This document shows, piece after piece, positions 35,703 through 45,217 of a DNA stretch of 64,000 bases. The notes below the pieces were generated by a model. The model was not told the DNA's origin, did not search any database, and saw only the letters and a list, made by a program, of their open reading frames with translations. The first letter of the stretch is position 1. Each line of letters opens with the position of its first letter. The position numbers and the translations under genes are program-made. This stretch comes from Mesobacillus subterraneus (GTDB lineage: Bacteria > Bacillota > Bacilli > Bacillales > Cytobacillaceae), in assembly GCF_020524355.2 (NCBI RefSeq), contig NZ_CP129019.1:2728001-2792000 (forward strand). The letters run 5' to 3'.

Positions 35703-37997
35703 TTAAAGATATTCGTTTTCGTGCTTAGCCTTCAGGCGCTGCCACCTTTTTTCAACTTCTTCTTCAAACTCCACGAGCATACCTTTATTTTCTTCTGTTA
35801 ACAGATGCTTGGTTTTACCCATATATTTCAACCAATCTGCCAATTGAATCTTCTTGTTTTTCGCTTCTGGATCGTAAGTGATATTAGTGACACCTTGCTC
35901 CACTTCGTATAACGGGAAGAAATTCGAATTCACAGCGGCCTCGACAATTGTCTGGCCAAAGCGGTCTTCCGATTTCCAGTTGAGCGGGCAAGTTATCAAA
36001 AGCTTCCCGTATACAGTTCCTACATTTTGCGCATACCACTGTGCTTTCGCCGCCTTTTTAACAAGGTCCTGCGGGAATGCTTCTGTTCCTGTGAATACAT
36101 AAGGAATATTGGTTGAAGCCATGATTTGGGCTGTATCCTTATGGTGGAACGCTTTACCCTTTTGTGCCTTGCCGACGTTTGATGTACTAGTCATGTGGCT
36201 AAAAGGAGTGGAGTATGAAAGTTGGGAACCTGTATTCATATACCCCTCGTTATCGTACTCAAGCATAATTAGCTTGTGTCCGCGAAGTGCAGTGCCGATT
36301 GCCGATCCCATGCCGATGTCCATACCTCCATCACCGGTCACCATTACGAAGGTAGCATCTGCTGACACTTCGATTTCACCGCGGCGCTTTAGTTCAAGGA
36401 ATGCCTCAAGTGTTCCGGATAGTGTTGCCGCACCGTTCTGGAACAGGTTATGGATCGTCGTCTGCTTATGGGATGTATGCGGATACGCTGTTGTCACGAC
36501 GTAAGCACAGCCCGTTTGGAAAAGAATGACGAGATCTCCTTCAATCCCTTTAAAGAATAGTTCCAGACCGCCGAAGATTCCGCAGCCTGGACATGCTCCA
36601 TGGACTGATGCAATCCGTTTCGGCTTGGACGTCAAAGCTCTTAGTGGAGGGATTTTGACATTCAGTTTATTCTTTTCTTCATCTCTTGTTACCTGGATAA
36701 GTCCTGAATTATAGACATTCCCATGCTGTGGTTCAATGACCTGCTTCAATGCTTTTCCTGGATCACCGGCAACATGTCCATAGTAGTCGAATGGCTTTTC
36801 TGCGTATCCTTTTTCCATAGCGTCAATCGCCATGCTGAAAAACGCTTCGGCATCATCTGCATAGAAATCTTTGCCGCCAAGTCCAAACACCCTGCTTTGG
36901 ACGATAGTTACATTGTTTCTGTCTTCCTGCAGCGCGGACTTAATTTCATGTGTCAGGTTAGGCCCATGTCCGCCGTAGGAATCAGCACGCTCACCGACGA
37001 GAAGTGATTTGACATTCTTCAGTGCTTCCCTGATTTCCTGTGCAGGGAATGGTCTGATGATATTAGGGCTGATGACACCAGCCTTGATTCCTTTCTCACG
37101 AAGCCTGTCTACAACATCCTTGGCAGACTCTGCCGCAGAGTTCAAAAGGAACAAAGCTACGTCAGCATCTTCCATTTGATAAAGATCAAGAATTTCATAG
37201 TTCCGTCCTGATAGTTTCGCGTATTCTGCAGCCACTTCTTTATAAACATCTTTCGCTTTGTACATCGCTTCTGATTGCTGGAAGTGGTTGTTCATCAAGT
37301 CGTCGCCATTCATATGCGCTCCGATTGTCAACGGTTTCTTTGGATCTCTGGCGAAATTGTACTCTGTCGGCGCCTCGCCAACAAATCTCTGGACTACAGC
37401 CCGATCCTTGAAAAAGTTCACTTTGCGCTTTTGGTGGGATGTAAAGAAACCATCATAAGCGACCATGACCGGAAGGCGTACTTCTGAGTGCTCGGCAATT
37501 TTCAGCGCCATAATATTCATATCGTAAACAGCCTGTGGTGTCCTGGCAGTTAGGATTACCCAACCCGTATTAAGCGCAAAATACAAATCTGAATGGTCTC
37601 CGCGGATATCCAACGGACCACTGATGGAACGAGTTACCAGGTTCAAGACCATTGGATAACGTGTACCAGATTGAACCGGAAGCTGCTCAAGCATATACAT
37701 TAACCCGTTTGCGCTTGTTGCGTTGAACACGCGGGCTCCCGTTGCTGCAGCACCATAACAGATTCCCGCGGAACCATGTTCACCATCAGCAGGAATCAAT
37801 TTAATATCATGCTCCCCTCTGGATTTCATCATATCCAGGTATTGAGCAACTTCTGTTGAAGGGGTAATCGGAAAATAGCCCATGATATGATAGTTAATCT
37901 GAGCTGCAGCCATTGCCGCCATTTCATTTCCCGATTCAAAGGTTGTCACCTGTTCTGCTGTACTCATTGCCTTTACATTTTCTTCAAGAACGGACAT
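35703..37997 (-). CDS. 2-oxoacid:ferredoxin oxidoreductase, fused alpha/beta subunit
   Basis: 764 residues joining the PorA-like alpha part (YFPITPSTEVAQYL, DGEHGSAGICYGAAATGARV in two adjacent pieces, TSANGLMYMLEQLP) and the TPP-binding beta part (ACPGCGIFGGLELF, GDGGMDIGMGSAIG, EYDNEGYMNTG). These enzymes use TPP to decarboxylate or form pyruvate-type oxoacids with ferredoxin and CoA. The substrate cannot be told from sequence alone. The start overlaps the gamma/delta stop (TAATG). Oxygen-sensitive enzymes of this family fit the Fnr promoter upstream. Confidence 0.9.
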   Translation of the reverse strand: MSVLEENVKAMSTAEQVTTFESGNEMAAMAAAQINYHIMGYFPITPSTEVAQYLDMMKSRGEHDIKLIPADGEHGSAGICYGAAATGARVFNATSANGLMYMLEQLPVQSGTRYPMVLNLVTRSISGPLDIRGDHSDLYFALNTGWVILTARTPQAVYDMNIMALKIAEHSEVRLPVMVAYDGFFTSHQKRKVNFFKDRAVVQRFVGEAPTEYNFARDPKKPLTIGAHMNGDDLMNNHFQQSEAMYKAKDVYKEVAAEYAKLSGRNYEILDLYQMEDADVALFLLNSAAESAKDVVDRLREKGIKAGVISPNIIRPFPAQEIREALKNVKSLLVGERADSYGGHGPNLTHEIKSALQEDRNNVTIVQSRVFGLGGKDFYADDAEAFFSMAIDAMEKGYAEKPFDYYGHVAGDPGKALKQVIEPQHGNVYNSGLIQVTRDEEKNKLNVKIPPLRALTSKPKRIASVHGACPGCGIFGGLELFFKGIEGDLVILFQTGCAYVVTTAYPHTSHKQTTIHNLFQNGAATLSGTLEAFLELKRRGEIEVSADATFVMVTGDGGMDIGMGSAIGTALRGHKLIMLEYDNEGYMNTGSQLSYSTPFSHMTSTSNVGKAQKGKAFHHKDTAQIMASTNIPYVFTGTEAFPQDLVKKAAKAQWYAQNVGTVYGKLLITCPLNWKSEDRFGQTIVEAAVNSNFFPLYEVEQGVTNITYDPEAKNKKIQLADWLKYMGKTKHLLTEENKGMLVEFEEEVEKRWQRLKAKHENEYL

Positions 37998-39010
37998 TAA
38001 GAAACCCCTCCAGTCACATAAGGATAGTTATGTTTTACTTGGTTCTCCTCAGCATAGCCGATCATTTCTCTCAGCTCGCTCAAGGCATTAGTTGGACATG
38101 CTTCAACACACTTCAGGCAGCCTTTGCAATATTGATAATCAATGCCCTTAAGGAACATTTGTTTTCTGCCGCGTTTGTCCTCTCCTTCTTCCCATACAAA
38201 ACAGTAATCGGGGCATGCAGTATCACAAGCAGCGCAGTTGATGCATTCCTGCTGATTGAATTGCGGGAGGAATCCCTGTCTGGAACCACTCAAGTCTTTG
38301 AGAATACTATTTGCCTGAGCTGTAATCACTCCGCCAATCTCCTGCGTTTCATAGCCAAGAAGCGGCATTGGACGCTGGAATTCTTTGCCCATTGCTCCTT
38401 CTTCTGGAGCGTACGTTTTGAACTGAACATCATTGTAGCCTCTCTCGAACGTTCTGATGTTCGGCTCAACTAAATGAGGATATTTCTTTTCGAAAGTCTT
38501 GCGAATAACATTTTTCATCGCTTCTGGGTCAAGGAAATCTATGATGCGGTATAATGCTCCAAGCATCGCTGTATTTACTTTTGTTTTCTCCTCGACGGCG
38601 ATCGATAGCGCGTCAACTATTGCCAGTGTTCCATGCTCTAAATGAAGATCGTTTTTTATGTCGTCAAAATCTCTAGTCGAATTCACCAGAAGGATTCCGT
38701 CTGGGCGCAACCCGCTGACTACATCGACCATTTTATAAAGTGCCTCATGGAATACACCGACCACATGCGGCTCTTCTATCGGACTGTGGACCCTGATCTC
38801 AGTTTCAGGTTCACAGAAACGGACAAAACTTTTCACCGGTGATCCTTTTTTCTCCGATCCATAAGAAGAAAAGTTGGAACCGTTCAAACCAAGACCGAGG
38901 ACACCTGCTTCCGCAAGCATCTTTCCTGCAAGGTTTGCACCAAGCCCTCCAATTGATTCAAGCCTTATCTCATAAAACCCTAATTCATTCTTTTTCGGTA
39001 AGATAGACAT
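37997..39010 (-). CDS. 2-oxoacid:ferredoxin oxidoreductase, fused gamma/delta subunit
   Basis: About 337 residues. The gamma domain starts LGFYEIRLESIGGLGANLAG with EIRVHSPIEEPHVVGVF. The C-terminal delta domain carries two 4Fe-4S motifs, CINCAACDTACPDYC and CKGCLKCVEACP. It would pass electrons from the TPP site to ferredoxin. ATG 39010 is preferred over the ORF's far upstream start because GGGGAGGGAG precedes it by six bases; the longer N-terminus also overlaps the promoter. Confidence 0.9.
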   Translation of the reverse strand: MSILPKKNELGFYEIRLESIGGLGANLAGKMLAEAGVLGLGLNGSNFSSYGSEKKGSPVKSFVRFCEPETEIRVHSPIEEPHVVGVFHEALYKMVDVVSGLRPDGILLVNSTRDFDDIKNDLHLEHGTLAIVDALSIAVEEKTKVNTAMLGALYRIIDFLDPEAMKNVIRKTFEKKYPHLVEPNIRTFERGYNDVQFKTYAPEEGAMGKEFQRPMPLLGYETQEIGGVITAQANSILKDLSGSRQGFLPQFNQQECINCAACDTACPDYCFVWEEGEDKRGRKQMFLKGIDYQYCKGCLKCVEACPTNALSELREMIGYAEENQVKHNYPYVTGGVS

Positions 39011-39069
39011 AATCTCCCTCCCCAATTTGGTTGTAAAGGTAACTGACTTTAAAACATTCCCCACTAACA

Positions 39070-39112
39070 ATTTTATAGAATTTACAATTATTAAGCTGTG
39101 ACATATATCAAA
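39070..39112 (-). promoter_or_regulatory. Fnr-type box and -10 of the 2-oxoacid oxidoreductase operon
   Basis: TGTGA-CATATA-TCAAA at 39097-39112 (9/10 to the Fnr consensus). Minus-strand TAAAAT at 39075-39070 sets the box centre (39104.5) at exactly -41.5 from a start near 39063. The leader to ATG 39010 is ~53 nt. Confidence 0.72.
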
Positions 39113-39339
39113 CATTTGGACTTATTTATTGAAACACACCCAAAAATATAGAGCTGAAGCCGTATGTTATAATGAAAAACTTTTATATAACAGAGATAAA
39201 ATTGTAATAGTACAGAAATGATTATTCCTGATTTAGGATTATATTCCTTAATTTTGAGCAATTAACCTAGTTTGTAATTATCCTAGCCGGGGTAAAAGAG
39301 GGTTAGTATTTTGGGGGGTCTCTAATTAAGGGAGGAACT

Positions 39340-40383
39340 ATGAAACAACGAGATTACTACTTTGACAATGCTAAGTTCATCTTGATTTTTTTCGTCGTAT
39401 TTGGCCATCTTTTGCGCTCGTTCATTGAAGACAATGAAACGATTTATAATGTTTATAAAGTCATTTATACATTCCATATGCCGGCCTTTATCCTAGTTTC
39501 TGGATTTTTTGCTAGAGGCTTCAATCAAAAAGGCTATGTAATGAAAATTGCCAAGAAGTTAATACTGCCATATTTTATTTTTCAGCTGATCTATTCTATT
39601 TTCTATTATTTCCTTTACAGCAAATCGACTTTTACGATGGATCCGCTTAACCCGCATTGGTCTTTATGGTTTTTAATCAGTTTATTCTGCTGGAACATCA
39701 TGCTGATCGGTTTCTCAAAAATTAATGCACCCATTGGACTGCTGATTGCTTTTGGATTAGGTTTAGGTGTCGGATATATTGATTGGATCTCCAACTACTT
39801 GAGTCTTTCAAGGACCTTTGTCTTCTTTCCATTGTTCCTGTTTGGGTACCATTTGACAAAGGAACATATTAAAACACTGACAAGGCCAGCTTTCAAAGTT
39901 GGAGCACTTGTAGCTTTCGCCATCGTATTTTTAGGATTTTATTTCAATCCAGATATCGACTATAAATGGCTTCTTGGTTCCAAACCTTACTCATTGATGG
40001 AAGCAGCTTCGTTATCAAGCATGTTCACACGACTAGGCTTTTACTTATTAAGCTTGCTGATGGTGTTCAGCTTCTTGACAATCGTGCCGAAGAAGCAATA
40101 TTTCTTTACAGACCTCGGAAAAAATACATTGTACGTATATCTGCTTCACGGTTTTTTTGTACGAACCTTCCGCGAAAGCGAAGTTCAGCACTTCTTCCAT
40201 AGTCCTGAACGCATCCTTTTGCTGGCAGTCATCGCACTGCTCTTGACTTTCCTGTTGTCCAGCAAGTATGCAGCAGCATTAGCACAACCACTGATCGAGT
40301 TTAAAACTTCAAGAATCAACCGCCTTAAAACCCGGTTTGCGGCGATCCTGAGATTTTATAGAAGGAAGCTATTGAGTAATTAG
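39340..40383 (+). CDS. ykrP: Membrane acyltransferase-3 family protein, YkrP-like
   Basis: 347 residues with about ten helices. DYYFDNAKFILIFFVVFGH near the N-terminus with its His is the acyltransferase-3 hallmark, followed by FHMPAFILVSGFFARG. These enzymes move acyl groups onto sugars or envelope glycans. B. subtilis YkrP is of this family and lies next to kinE, the same order as here. GGGAGGAACT precedes ATG 39340. Stop is TAG. Acceptor unknown. Confidence 0.82.
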   Translation: MKQRDYYFDNAKFILIFFVVFGHLLRSFIEDNETIYNVYKVIYTFHMPAFILVSGFFARGFNQKGYVMKIAKKLILPYFIFQLIYSIFYYFLYSKSTFTMDPLNPHWSLWFLISLFCWNIMLIGFSKINAPIGLLIAFGLGLGVGYIDWISNYLSLSRTFVFFPLFLFGYHLTKEHIKTLTRPAFKVGALVAFAIVFLGFYFNPDIDYKWLLGSKPYSLMEAASLSSMFTRLGFYLLSLLMVFSFLTIVPKKQYFFTDLGKNTLYVYLLHGFFVRTFRESEVQHFFHSPERILLLAVIALLLTFLLSSKYAAALAQPLIEFKTSRINRLKTRFAAILRFYRRKLLSN

Positions 40384-40400
40384 AAAAATAAAATTGTAGA

Positions 40401-40451
40401 GAAAAAAGAGACTGTTTACAGGTATACAAGATTACCACAGTCTCTTTTTTC
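40401..40451 (+). terminator. Terminator of the ykrP-like gene
   Basis: GAAAAAAGAGACTG, 23-base loop, CAGTCTCTTTTTTC. Confidence 0.8.
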
Positions 40452-40629
40452 TATGCCTTCTATTAAATCGCTCTCTCCATGCTGATTGGAGCTGAAGTCC
40501 CGAAGACTCCTCCGGAAATGCTGAACCCTTTTCATCACCTTCAAATGCATTCAACCTGTCTTTTTTGACCAAACTGAGATATAATTATAAGTTGATTTGC
40601 TGCTGGATTTTTATAAAGGAGATTTTTTA

Positions 40630-42390
40630 ATGAATATTGTTTTAACAACGCTTAACGCGAAATATATACACACAAACCTTGCGATCAGGTACCTTAAGGC
40701 ATATGCCCAGCCTGAGTATGATGTAAATCTGGTCGAGTACACAATCAAAGACCCTGTTATCAACATTGTCTCAGATTTAATTCAAAAGCAGCCTGATGTC
40801 ATTGGATTCAGCTGCTATATTTGGAACATTGAAGAAACTATCAAAGTCATTAAGATGATCAAAAAAATCAACCCTGCGATTCAAATTATTGCAGGGGGGC
40901 CAGAGGTTACGTATGACGTTCAGGATTGGATGAAAGAAGTTGCAGAGTTTGACTTCATCGTCATCGGTGAGGGTGAACAGACATTCAAGCAGCTTCTTTC
41001 AGCACTGGCTTCCGGAGACGGTTTTACAGAGGTTCCTGGAATTGCTTATCGAAAAGACGAGAACATCTTAATGAATGCTCAACAAAATAAACTGGATTTA
41101 AAAGAACTTCCCTCTCCTTATCGTTTTGAAGAAGATCTCCCGCATCTTGCAAAAAGGGTAACTTATCTCGAAACAAGCCGCGGCTGTCCTTTCAGCTGCC
41201 AGTTTTGTCTTTCCTCCATTGAAGTCGGAGTCCGCTACTTCGACAGGGAAAAAATCAAGGATGATATCCGTTATTTAATGGCAAATGGTGCGAAGACAAT
41301 TAAATTCGTCGACAGGACATTCAATATTAGTCGAAGCTATGCTATGGAAATGTTCCGGTTCCTAATTGATGAGCATCTTCCTGGGACTGTGTTCCAATTC
41401 GAAATCACGGCTGATATTATGCGTCCTGAGGTCATCGAATTCTTGAACCAGGAAGCCCCTGCAGGATTATTCCGTTTTGAAATTGGCGTTCAGTCGACTA
41501 ATGATTATACAAATGAATTGGTGATGAGAAAACAGAATTTCGAAAAGTTAAAGCGCACTGTGACGATGGTCAAGGAAGGCTCCAAGATTGACCAGCACCT
41601 TGACTTAATTGCTGGTTTACCCGAAGAAGATTACCACTCGTTCAAAAAAACATTTAATGATGTGTTTGCAATGCGGCCCGAAGAATTGCAGCTTGGCTTC
41701 CTGAAGATGCTGAGAGGGACGGGTTTGAGGCTGCGGGCTGAGCAGCATAATTATGTTTATATGGATCATTCACCATATGAAATCCTCGGGAATAATGTCC
41801 TTGATTTCAATGACATCATCAAAATCAAGCAGGTGGAAGATGTACTTGAAAAATATTGGAATGACCACCGGATGGATCTTACCGTTGAATATCTTGTTAC
41901 CAAAGTTTTCCCTTCACCATTTGATTTCTTCCAGGATTTCGGCTCTTATTGGGAGACAAGAGGATGGTCACGGATTGGCCATCAGCTCGAAGACCTGTTC
42001 AAAAGACTGTTCCATTTTCTTCAGGAAAAAGGCGTGGACAACTTAGCAGCGATTGAGAGCTTGATGAAGTATGATTACCTTGCAAGCATGAAACATAAGC
42101 CACGCAAGCCTTGGTGGGAACTGCGCCTGGACAAGCAGGAGCGATCTGAGTTGTACCGTGGTATCATTCAGAACCCAGATGTCCTTGGCGATAAGTTCCT
42201 CGAATTAAATATCAGTGAAAAAGATTTATATAAGCATACTCTGCTTGAGGATATCTCGATTGACCTCGAAAAGTTTATTGAAAATGGAGAAATTGAGTAC
42301 TCCCCTTCATACATGCTTGTTTATTTTGATTCAAAATTGGATCATCCACAATTTTTCACTTTTAAAGGGCAAGATGGAAAGCCGGCTTAA
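40630..42390 (+). CDS. B12-binding-domain radical SAM protein (DUF4080 C-terminus)
   Basis: About 586 residues. The N-terminal cobalamin-binding-like fold has GFSCYIWNIEETIKVI and IIAGGPEVTYD. The radical SAM cluster motif is SRGCPFSCQFC near 200, followed by the SAM barrel and a DUF4080-like C-terminal domain. Class B relatives methylate or rearrange unactivated carbons; the substrate is unknown. ATG 40630 follows AAAGGAG; the in-frame upstream start at 40597 lacks a ribosome site. Monocistronic. Confidence 0.85.
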   Translation: MNIVLTTLNAKYIHTNLAIRYLKAYAQPEYDVNLVEYTIKDPVINIVSDLIQKQPDVIGFSCYIWNIEETIKVIKMIKKINPAIQIIAGGPEVTYDVQDWMKEVAEFDFIVIGEGEQTFKQLLSALASGDGFTEVPGIAYRKDENILMNAQQNKLDLKELPSPYRFEEDLPHLAKRVTYLETSRGCPFSCQFCLSSIEVGVRYFDREKIKDDIRYLMANGAKTIKFVDRTFNISRSYAMEMFRFLIDEHLPGTVFQFEITADIMRPEVIEFLNQEAPAGLFRFEIGVQSTNDYTNELVMRKQNFEKLKRTVTMVKEGSKIDQHLDLIAGLPEEDYHSFKKTFNDVFAMRPEELQLGFLKMLRGTGLRLRAEQHNYVYMDHSPYEILGNNVLDFNDIIKIKQVEDVLEKYWNDHRMDLTVEYLVTKVFPSPFDFFQDFGSYWETRGWSRIGHQLEDLFKRLFHFLQEKGVDNLAAIESLMKYDYLASMKHKPRKPWWELRLDKQERSELYRGIIQNPDVLGDKFLELNISEKDLYKHTLLEDISIDLEKFIENGEIEYSPSYMLVYFDSKLDHPQFFTFKGQDGKPA

Positions 42391-42410
42391 TACAGCCGGC
42401 TTTTCATTTT
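42378..42410 (+). terminator. Terminator of the radical SAM gene
   Basis: AAAGCCGGCT, loop TAATAC, AGCCGGCTTTT; the stop codon lies in the loop. Confidence 0.88.
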
Positions 42411-42424
42411 GACTCAAACCCTTA

Positions 42425-42571
42425 TTATTTACAGTCTTTATTTGCTTTGCGTTTCGCCTTTTTTCCAGCAAAAGGTATATCATATAACTTCCCTGCATTA
42501 ATGTCTCCAAACTCCATGCCGAACTCAACGTTCATTGGCTTCTGATGCCGACCTTCATGTTTTTTCATCAT
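42425..42571 (-). CDS. Small basic protein, 48 aa
   Basis: The start overlaps the stop of the preceding small gene by 4 bp (ATGA), and a GGAAGAGC ribosome site precedes it. It begins MMKKHEGRHQKPMNVEFG and ends KKAKRKANKDCK. Family not recognised; composition and pairing suggest a sporulation-time small protein, but this is only a guess. Confidence 0.6.
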   Translation of the reverse strand: MMKKHEGRHQKPMNVEFGMEFGDINAGKLYDIPFAGKKAKRKANKDCK

Positions 42572-42729
42572 GCTCTTCCTTTCCTGCCCTGCTTTGAATT
42601 TCTGTTTGCAAATTTGCCTGGGTCTTCCCCATGAGCAAACTCCGCAGAAAATTCGCTTTCCTGAAGATTCTTCTTAGGTGTATTTGTATATTTAGCCACA
42701 GCATTTCTTTCTGCCTTCCGTTTAGCCAT
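42568..42729 (-). CDS. Small basic protein, 53 aa
   Basis: ATG 42729 is preceded by GGAGGTGG. The product MAKRKAERNAVAKYTNTPKK...ESEFSAEFAHGEDPGKFANR is rich in Lys, Asn and Ala. The EFSAEFA piece recalls gamma-type acid-soluble spore proteins, but the resemblance is weak. The reading frame continues upstream to 42765 without a better start. Coupled to the 48-aa gene. Confidence 0.6.
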   Translation of the reverse strand: MAKRKAERNAVAKYTNTPKKNLQESEFSAEFAHGEDPGKFANRNSKQGRKGRA

Positions 42730-42866
42730 TCTAACCACCTCCATACTACTATTTTTTTCAATCACGGATTTGCTATGTACTGATTTGATTACCTAATTTT
42801 ACAAAAGGAACTACCTAATAAAATACGGCATAAGACAAAAAATAAGCTCAAAAAGGAGGAGCTGAA

Positions 42867-43214
42867 ATGGTAAAAAAAGACCGGGAGCTAAAAGCATTGG
42901 ATATAGAGGAAACTTTGCCTCATCAAATCAATGCTCCAAGCTTTAAAGATACAGGAATCGAAATGGAAGCTCCATTCAAGAATGAGCATGGAGTCATCAT
43001 TGGAGACAGTCTTTACGCATCTGAAAACTCACCGCTTGAAAACTGGACTGATGAGACGGACCCAGCAATCATGGCTGGCGATGAATGGGTGCACCCTACG
43101 AATGATATAGGATGGAACACATCGGAAAACAGGGATCTTCTTGAGGAAAAGCGAAAACCGCAGTCCTATCCTTTCATGCACCCTACTAAAGATGTCAGCA
43201 AAGACCAGGATTAA
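42867..43214 (+). CDS. DUF3905 family protein
   Basis: 115 residues, soluble, acidic. LPHQINAPSFKDTGIEME, NEHGVIIGDSLY and MAGDEWVHPTNDIGWNT match, from memory, DUF3905 of Bacillaceae. Function unknown. AAGGAGG stands ten bases before ATG 42867. Shares a terminator with ktrD on the other strand. Confidence 0.8.
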   Translation: MVKKDRELKALDIEETLPHQINAPSFKDTGIEMEAPFKNEHGVIIGDSLYASENSPLENWTDETDPAIMAGDEWVHPTNDIGWNTSENRDLLEEKRKPQSYPFMHPTKDVSKDQD

Positions 43215-43248
43215 GATAACCGAAACAATATTTTTATAAATAAAATGC

Positions 43249-43281
43249 AAAAAATCCGGGATGTACTCCCGGATTTTTTTT
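43249..43281. terminator. Bidirectional terminator
   Basis: AAAAATCCGGGA-TGTAC-TCCCGGATTTTT between the DUF3905 gene and ktrD. Confidence 0.9.
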
Positions 43282-43285
43282 GACA

Positions 43286-44642
43286 TTAACCAATAATCAC
43301 GCGTTCCTTTGGATAATGGATGCTTTCTTTTTCTGTTTTGCCGCCAATGATCAACAGAAAGGATATGACTCCTACTCTTCCGATGAACATCAAAATGATT
43401 AGGACCATTTTTCCGATTGTTGAGAGCTCTGGTGTGATGCCCATGGATAAGCCTGTTGTTCCGAAAGCAGATGCAACTTCAAAGATGATAGGCAATAGCG
43501 ACTGATTCTCCGTAACCATGAGAATAAGGACTGCAAAGAAACATATGAGTACAGCCATGATGGTAACAACCAAAGACTTGATGATATCTTCCTGGTGCAG
43601 TTCTCTGTTAAAAATCCTGATAGCTCGTCTTCCTCTTGCAAAGTGGTAAAGGAACAAGAGATTAATCGCAAAAGTTGTTGTTCGAATCCCTCCCCCCGAC
43701 CGAACTTGGTGATGCCCCGATAAACATCAAAGCTGCCATCAGGAATAAGGTAGGGTCAGTAAAATCATTCACATCCATTGTCGCCAATCCGCCGCTTCTG
43801 GTTGTCGTGGACTGGAAAAAAGCATAGAAGAATGAATCCAACAGCGATTTATCGGATAAGAAATGATTATATTCCAGTGCCCATATTGCAACCGTTCCAA
43901 AGATAAGGAGGCCAAGGAACGTAAGAGTCGTAATCTTAAGAAATAGTGAAAAACGGAAAGGACCACTTTTTTTGTTTCTGAAGAGGAAGCTCTTCAATTC
44001 AACCAACACTGGGAAACCAATTGCACCAAGCGTAATCAAGAGCATATTAATCGTAACTACAAAATAATCCTGTGCATAAGGGATTAGCGAGGCACCAGTA
44101 ATATCAAAGCCTCCATTGGTAGTAGCACTGATAGATGCAAACAAACCATGAAGAAAAGCTTCTTGCCATGTCGGAAAGTATTTTAAGAAATATAATCCTA
44201 ATAGCAGTGCACCAATTAATTCAATGATAACAATAATGACCAGGATTTCCTTCAGCATCTTCACCAGCCCTGACATAGAAGTCTGGTTCTGGTCCATCAT
44301 GATTAACCTTCGTTCCTTCAGCCCAATTTTCTTCCTAATAATTAACCAGAAGAACGTGCCAAGCGCCATGACTCCAATCCCGCCGAATTGAAGGACGAAC
44401 ATGAGGATAAAGATTCCCGGTACAGTAAAAGTATCGCGTACCGTTATTACTGAAAGTCCCGTAACACTGACAGCACTTGCGGCAGTGAATAACGCATCCA
44501 TGAAAGACCATTTTGCCCCGGGCTGTATGGCAATAGGCAAACTTAATAAGCTCATCGAGACAATTACCGCAATCAAATAATAAGCTACGATAATTTGTGC
44601 AGGAGATAATTTGTTCAATCTTCTTCTAATATTAATCCACAT
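43286..44642 (-). pseudogene. ktrD: Ktr/Trk potassium channel subunit KtrD-like, frameshifted
   Basis: The first frame (44642-43662) holds three of the four MPM repeats with selectivity-filter segments such as TAASAVSVTGLSV, SATTNGGFDITG and STTTRSGGLATMD, then fails after GASPSSVGG. The second (43657-43286) continues LYHFARGRRAIRIFNRELHQ and EVASAFGTTGLSMG, the fourth filter. Deleting one G from the G6 run (minus strand, 43697-43692) restores GASPSSVGGGIRTTTFAINL and a 451-residue protein, the KtrD length. KtrD with a KtrC regulator imports K+. ykrM (ktrD) holds the same place in B. subtilis. May be a homopolymer sequencing error. Confidence 0.85.
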
Positions 44643-44912
44643 AATTGCTTCCTTTCAGCCCCGATTCATTTACATACCTATGATAAAGAATATCATCACA
44701 TTAATAAAGTACTTTCTTGCAGTTTTCCAGTAGTTTGCCACTTTAGCAAGAATCTACAGTTTTTTCACATGACCGCTGGAACTTACAGAGCAAAAATCCG
44801 GTAAACATTATCCAAAAGTATAAAACATTACCACTTATGAATTCACCTGCAATGTTCAAACTATCTGTACAGAGAAATTTTTCTCTGTATACTAACAGAG
44901 GAGTTGATATTG

Positions 44913-45113
44913 ATGGCTCGTAATTCTAATAAATTGCTGGTTCCTGGTGTGGAACAGTTCATGGACCAGGTTAAATATGAGATCGCTCAGGAATTTGGAG
45001 TGAATCTTGGATCCGATACAGTTTCAAGAGCAAATGGCTCAGTCGGAGGAGAAATCACTAAACGCCTTGTTCAGCAAGCACAAGCACAGCTCTCTGGTCA
45101 AAACAAGCAATAA
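44913..45113 (+). CDS. sspD: Small acid-soluble spore protein, alpha/beta type
   Basis: 66 residues. [20 protein letters not shown] and [20 protein letters not shown] are the two conserved SASP segments; YEIAQEF holds the germination protease cleavage site, and GEITKRLV follows. SASPs coat spore DNA and protect it against UV and heat. ATG 44913 follows GAGGAG by nine bases; an upstream in-frame start at 44904 is less likely. sspD lies near ykrM in B. subtilis. An inverted repeat ACAGAGAAA/TTTCTCTGT lies at 44869-44888 in the leader. A sigma-G promoter could not be assigned with confidence. Confidence 0.9.
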   Translation: MARNSNKLLVPGVEQFMDQVKYEIAQEFGVNLGSDTVSRANGSVGGEITKRLVQQAQAQLSGQNKQ

Positions 45114-45179
45114 ATTGATAGAGCAGCTTTGATATTTAGCCTATCCAAATCTCGATAAACAATTGAATATGGACATGGA

Positions 45180-45211
45180 AAAAAGTCCGGAATGCATTCC
45201 GGACTTTTTAC
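45180..45211. terminator. Bidirectional terminator between sspD and rsgI
   Basis: AAAAAGTCCGGAATGC / GCATTCCGGACTTTTT, a nearly loopless palindrome. Confidence 0.88.
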
Positions 45212-45217
45212 AATTCA

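Noticed and set aside
44643..44912. c-di-AMP (ydaO) riboswitch upstream of ktrD
   Set aside because: The conserved ydaO sequences are absent; the gap holds only AT-rich DNA and a short inverted repeat near sspD.
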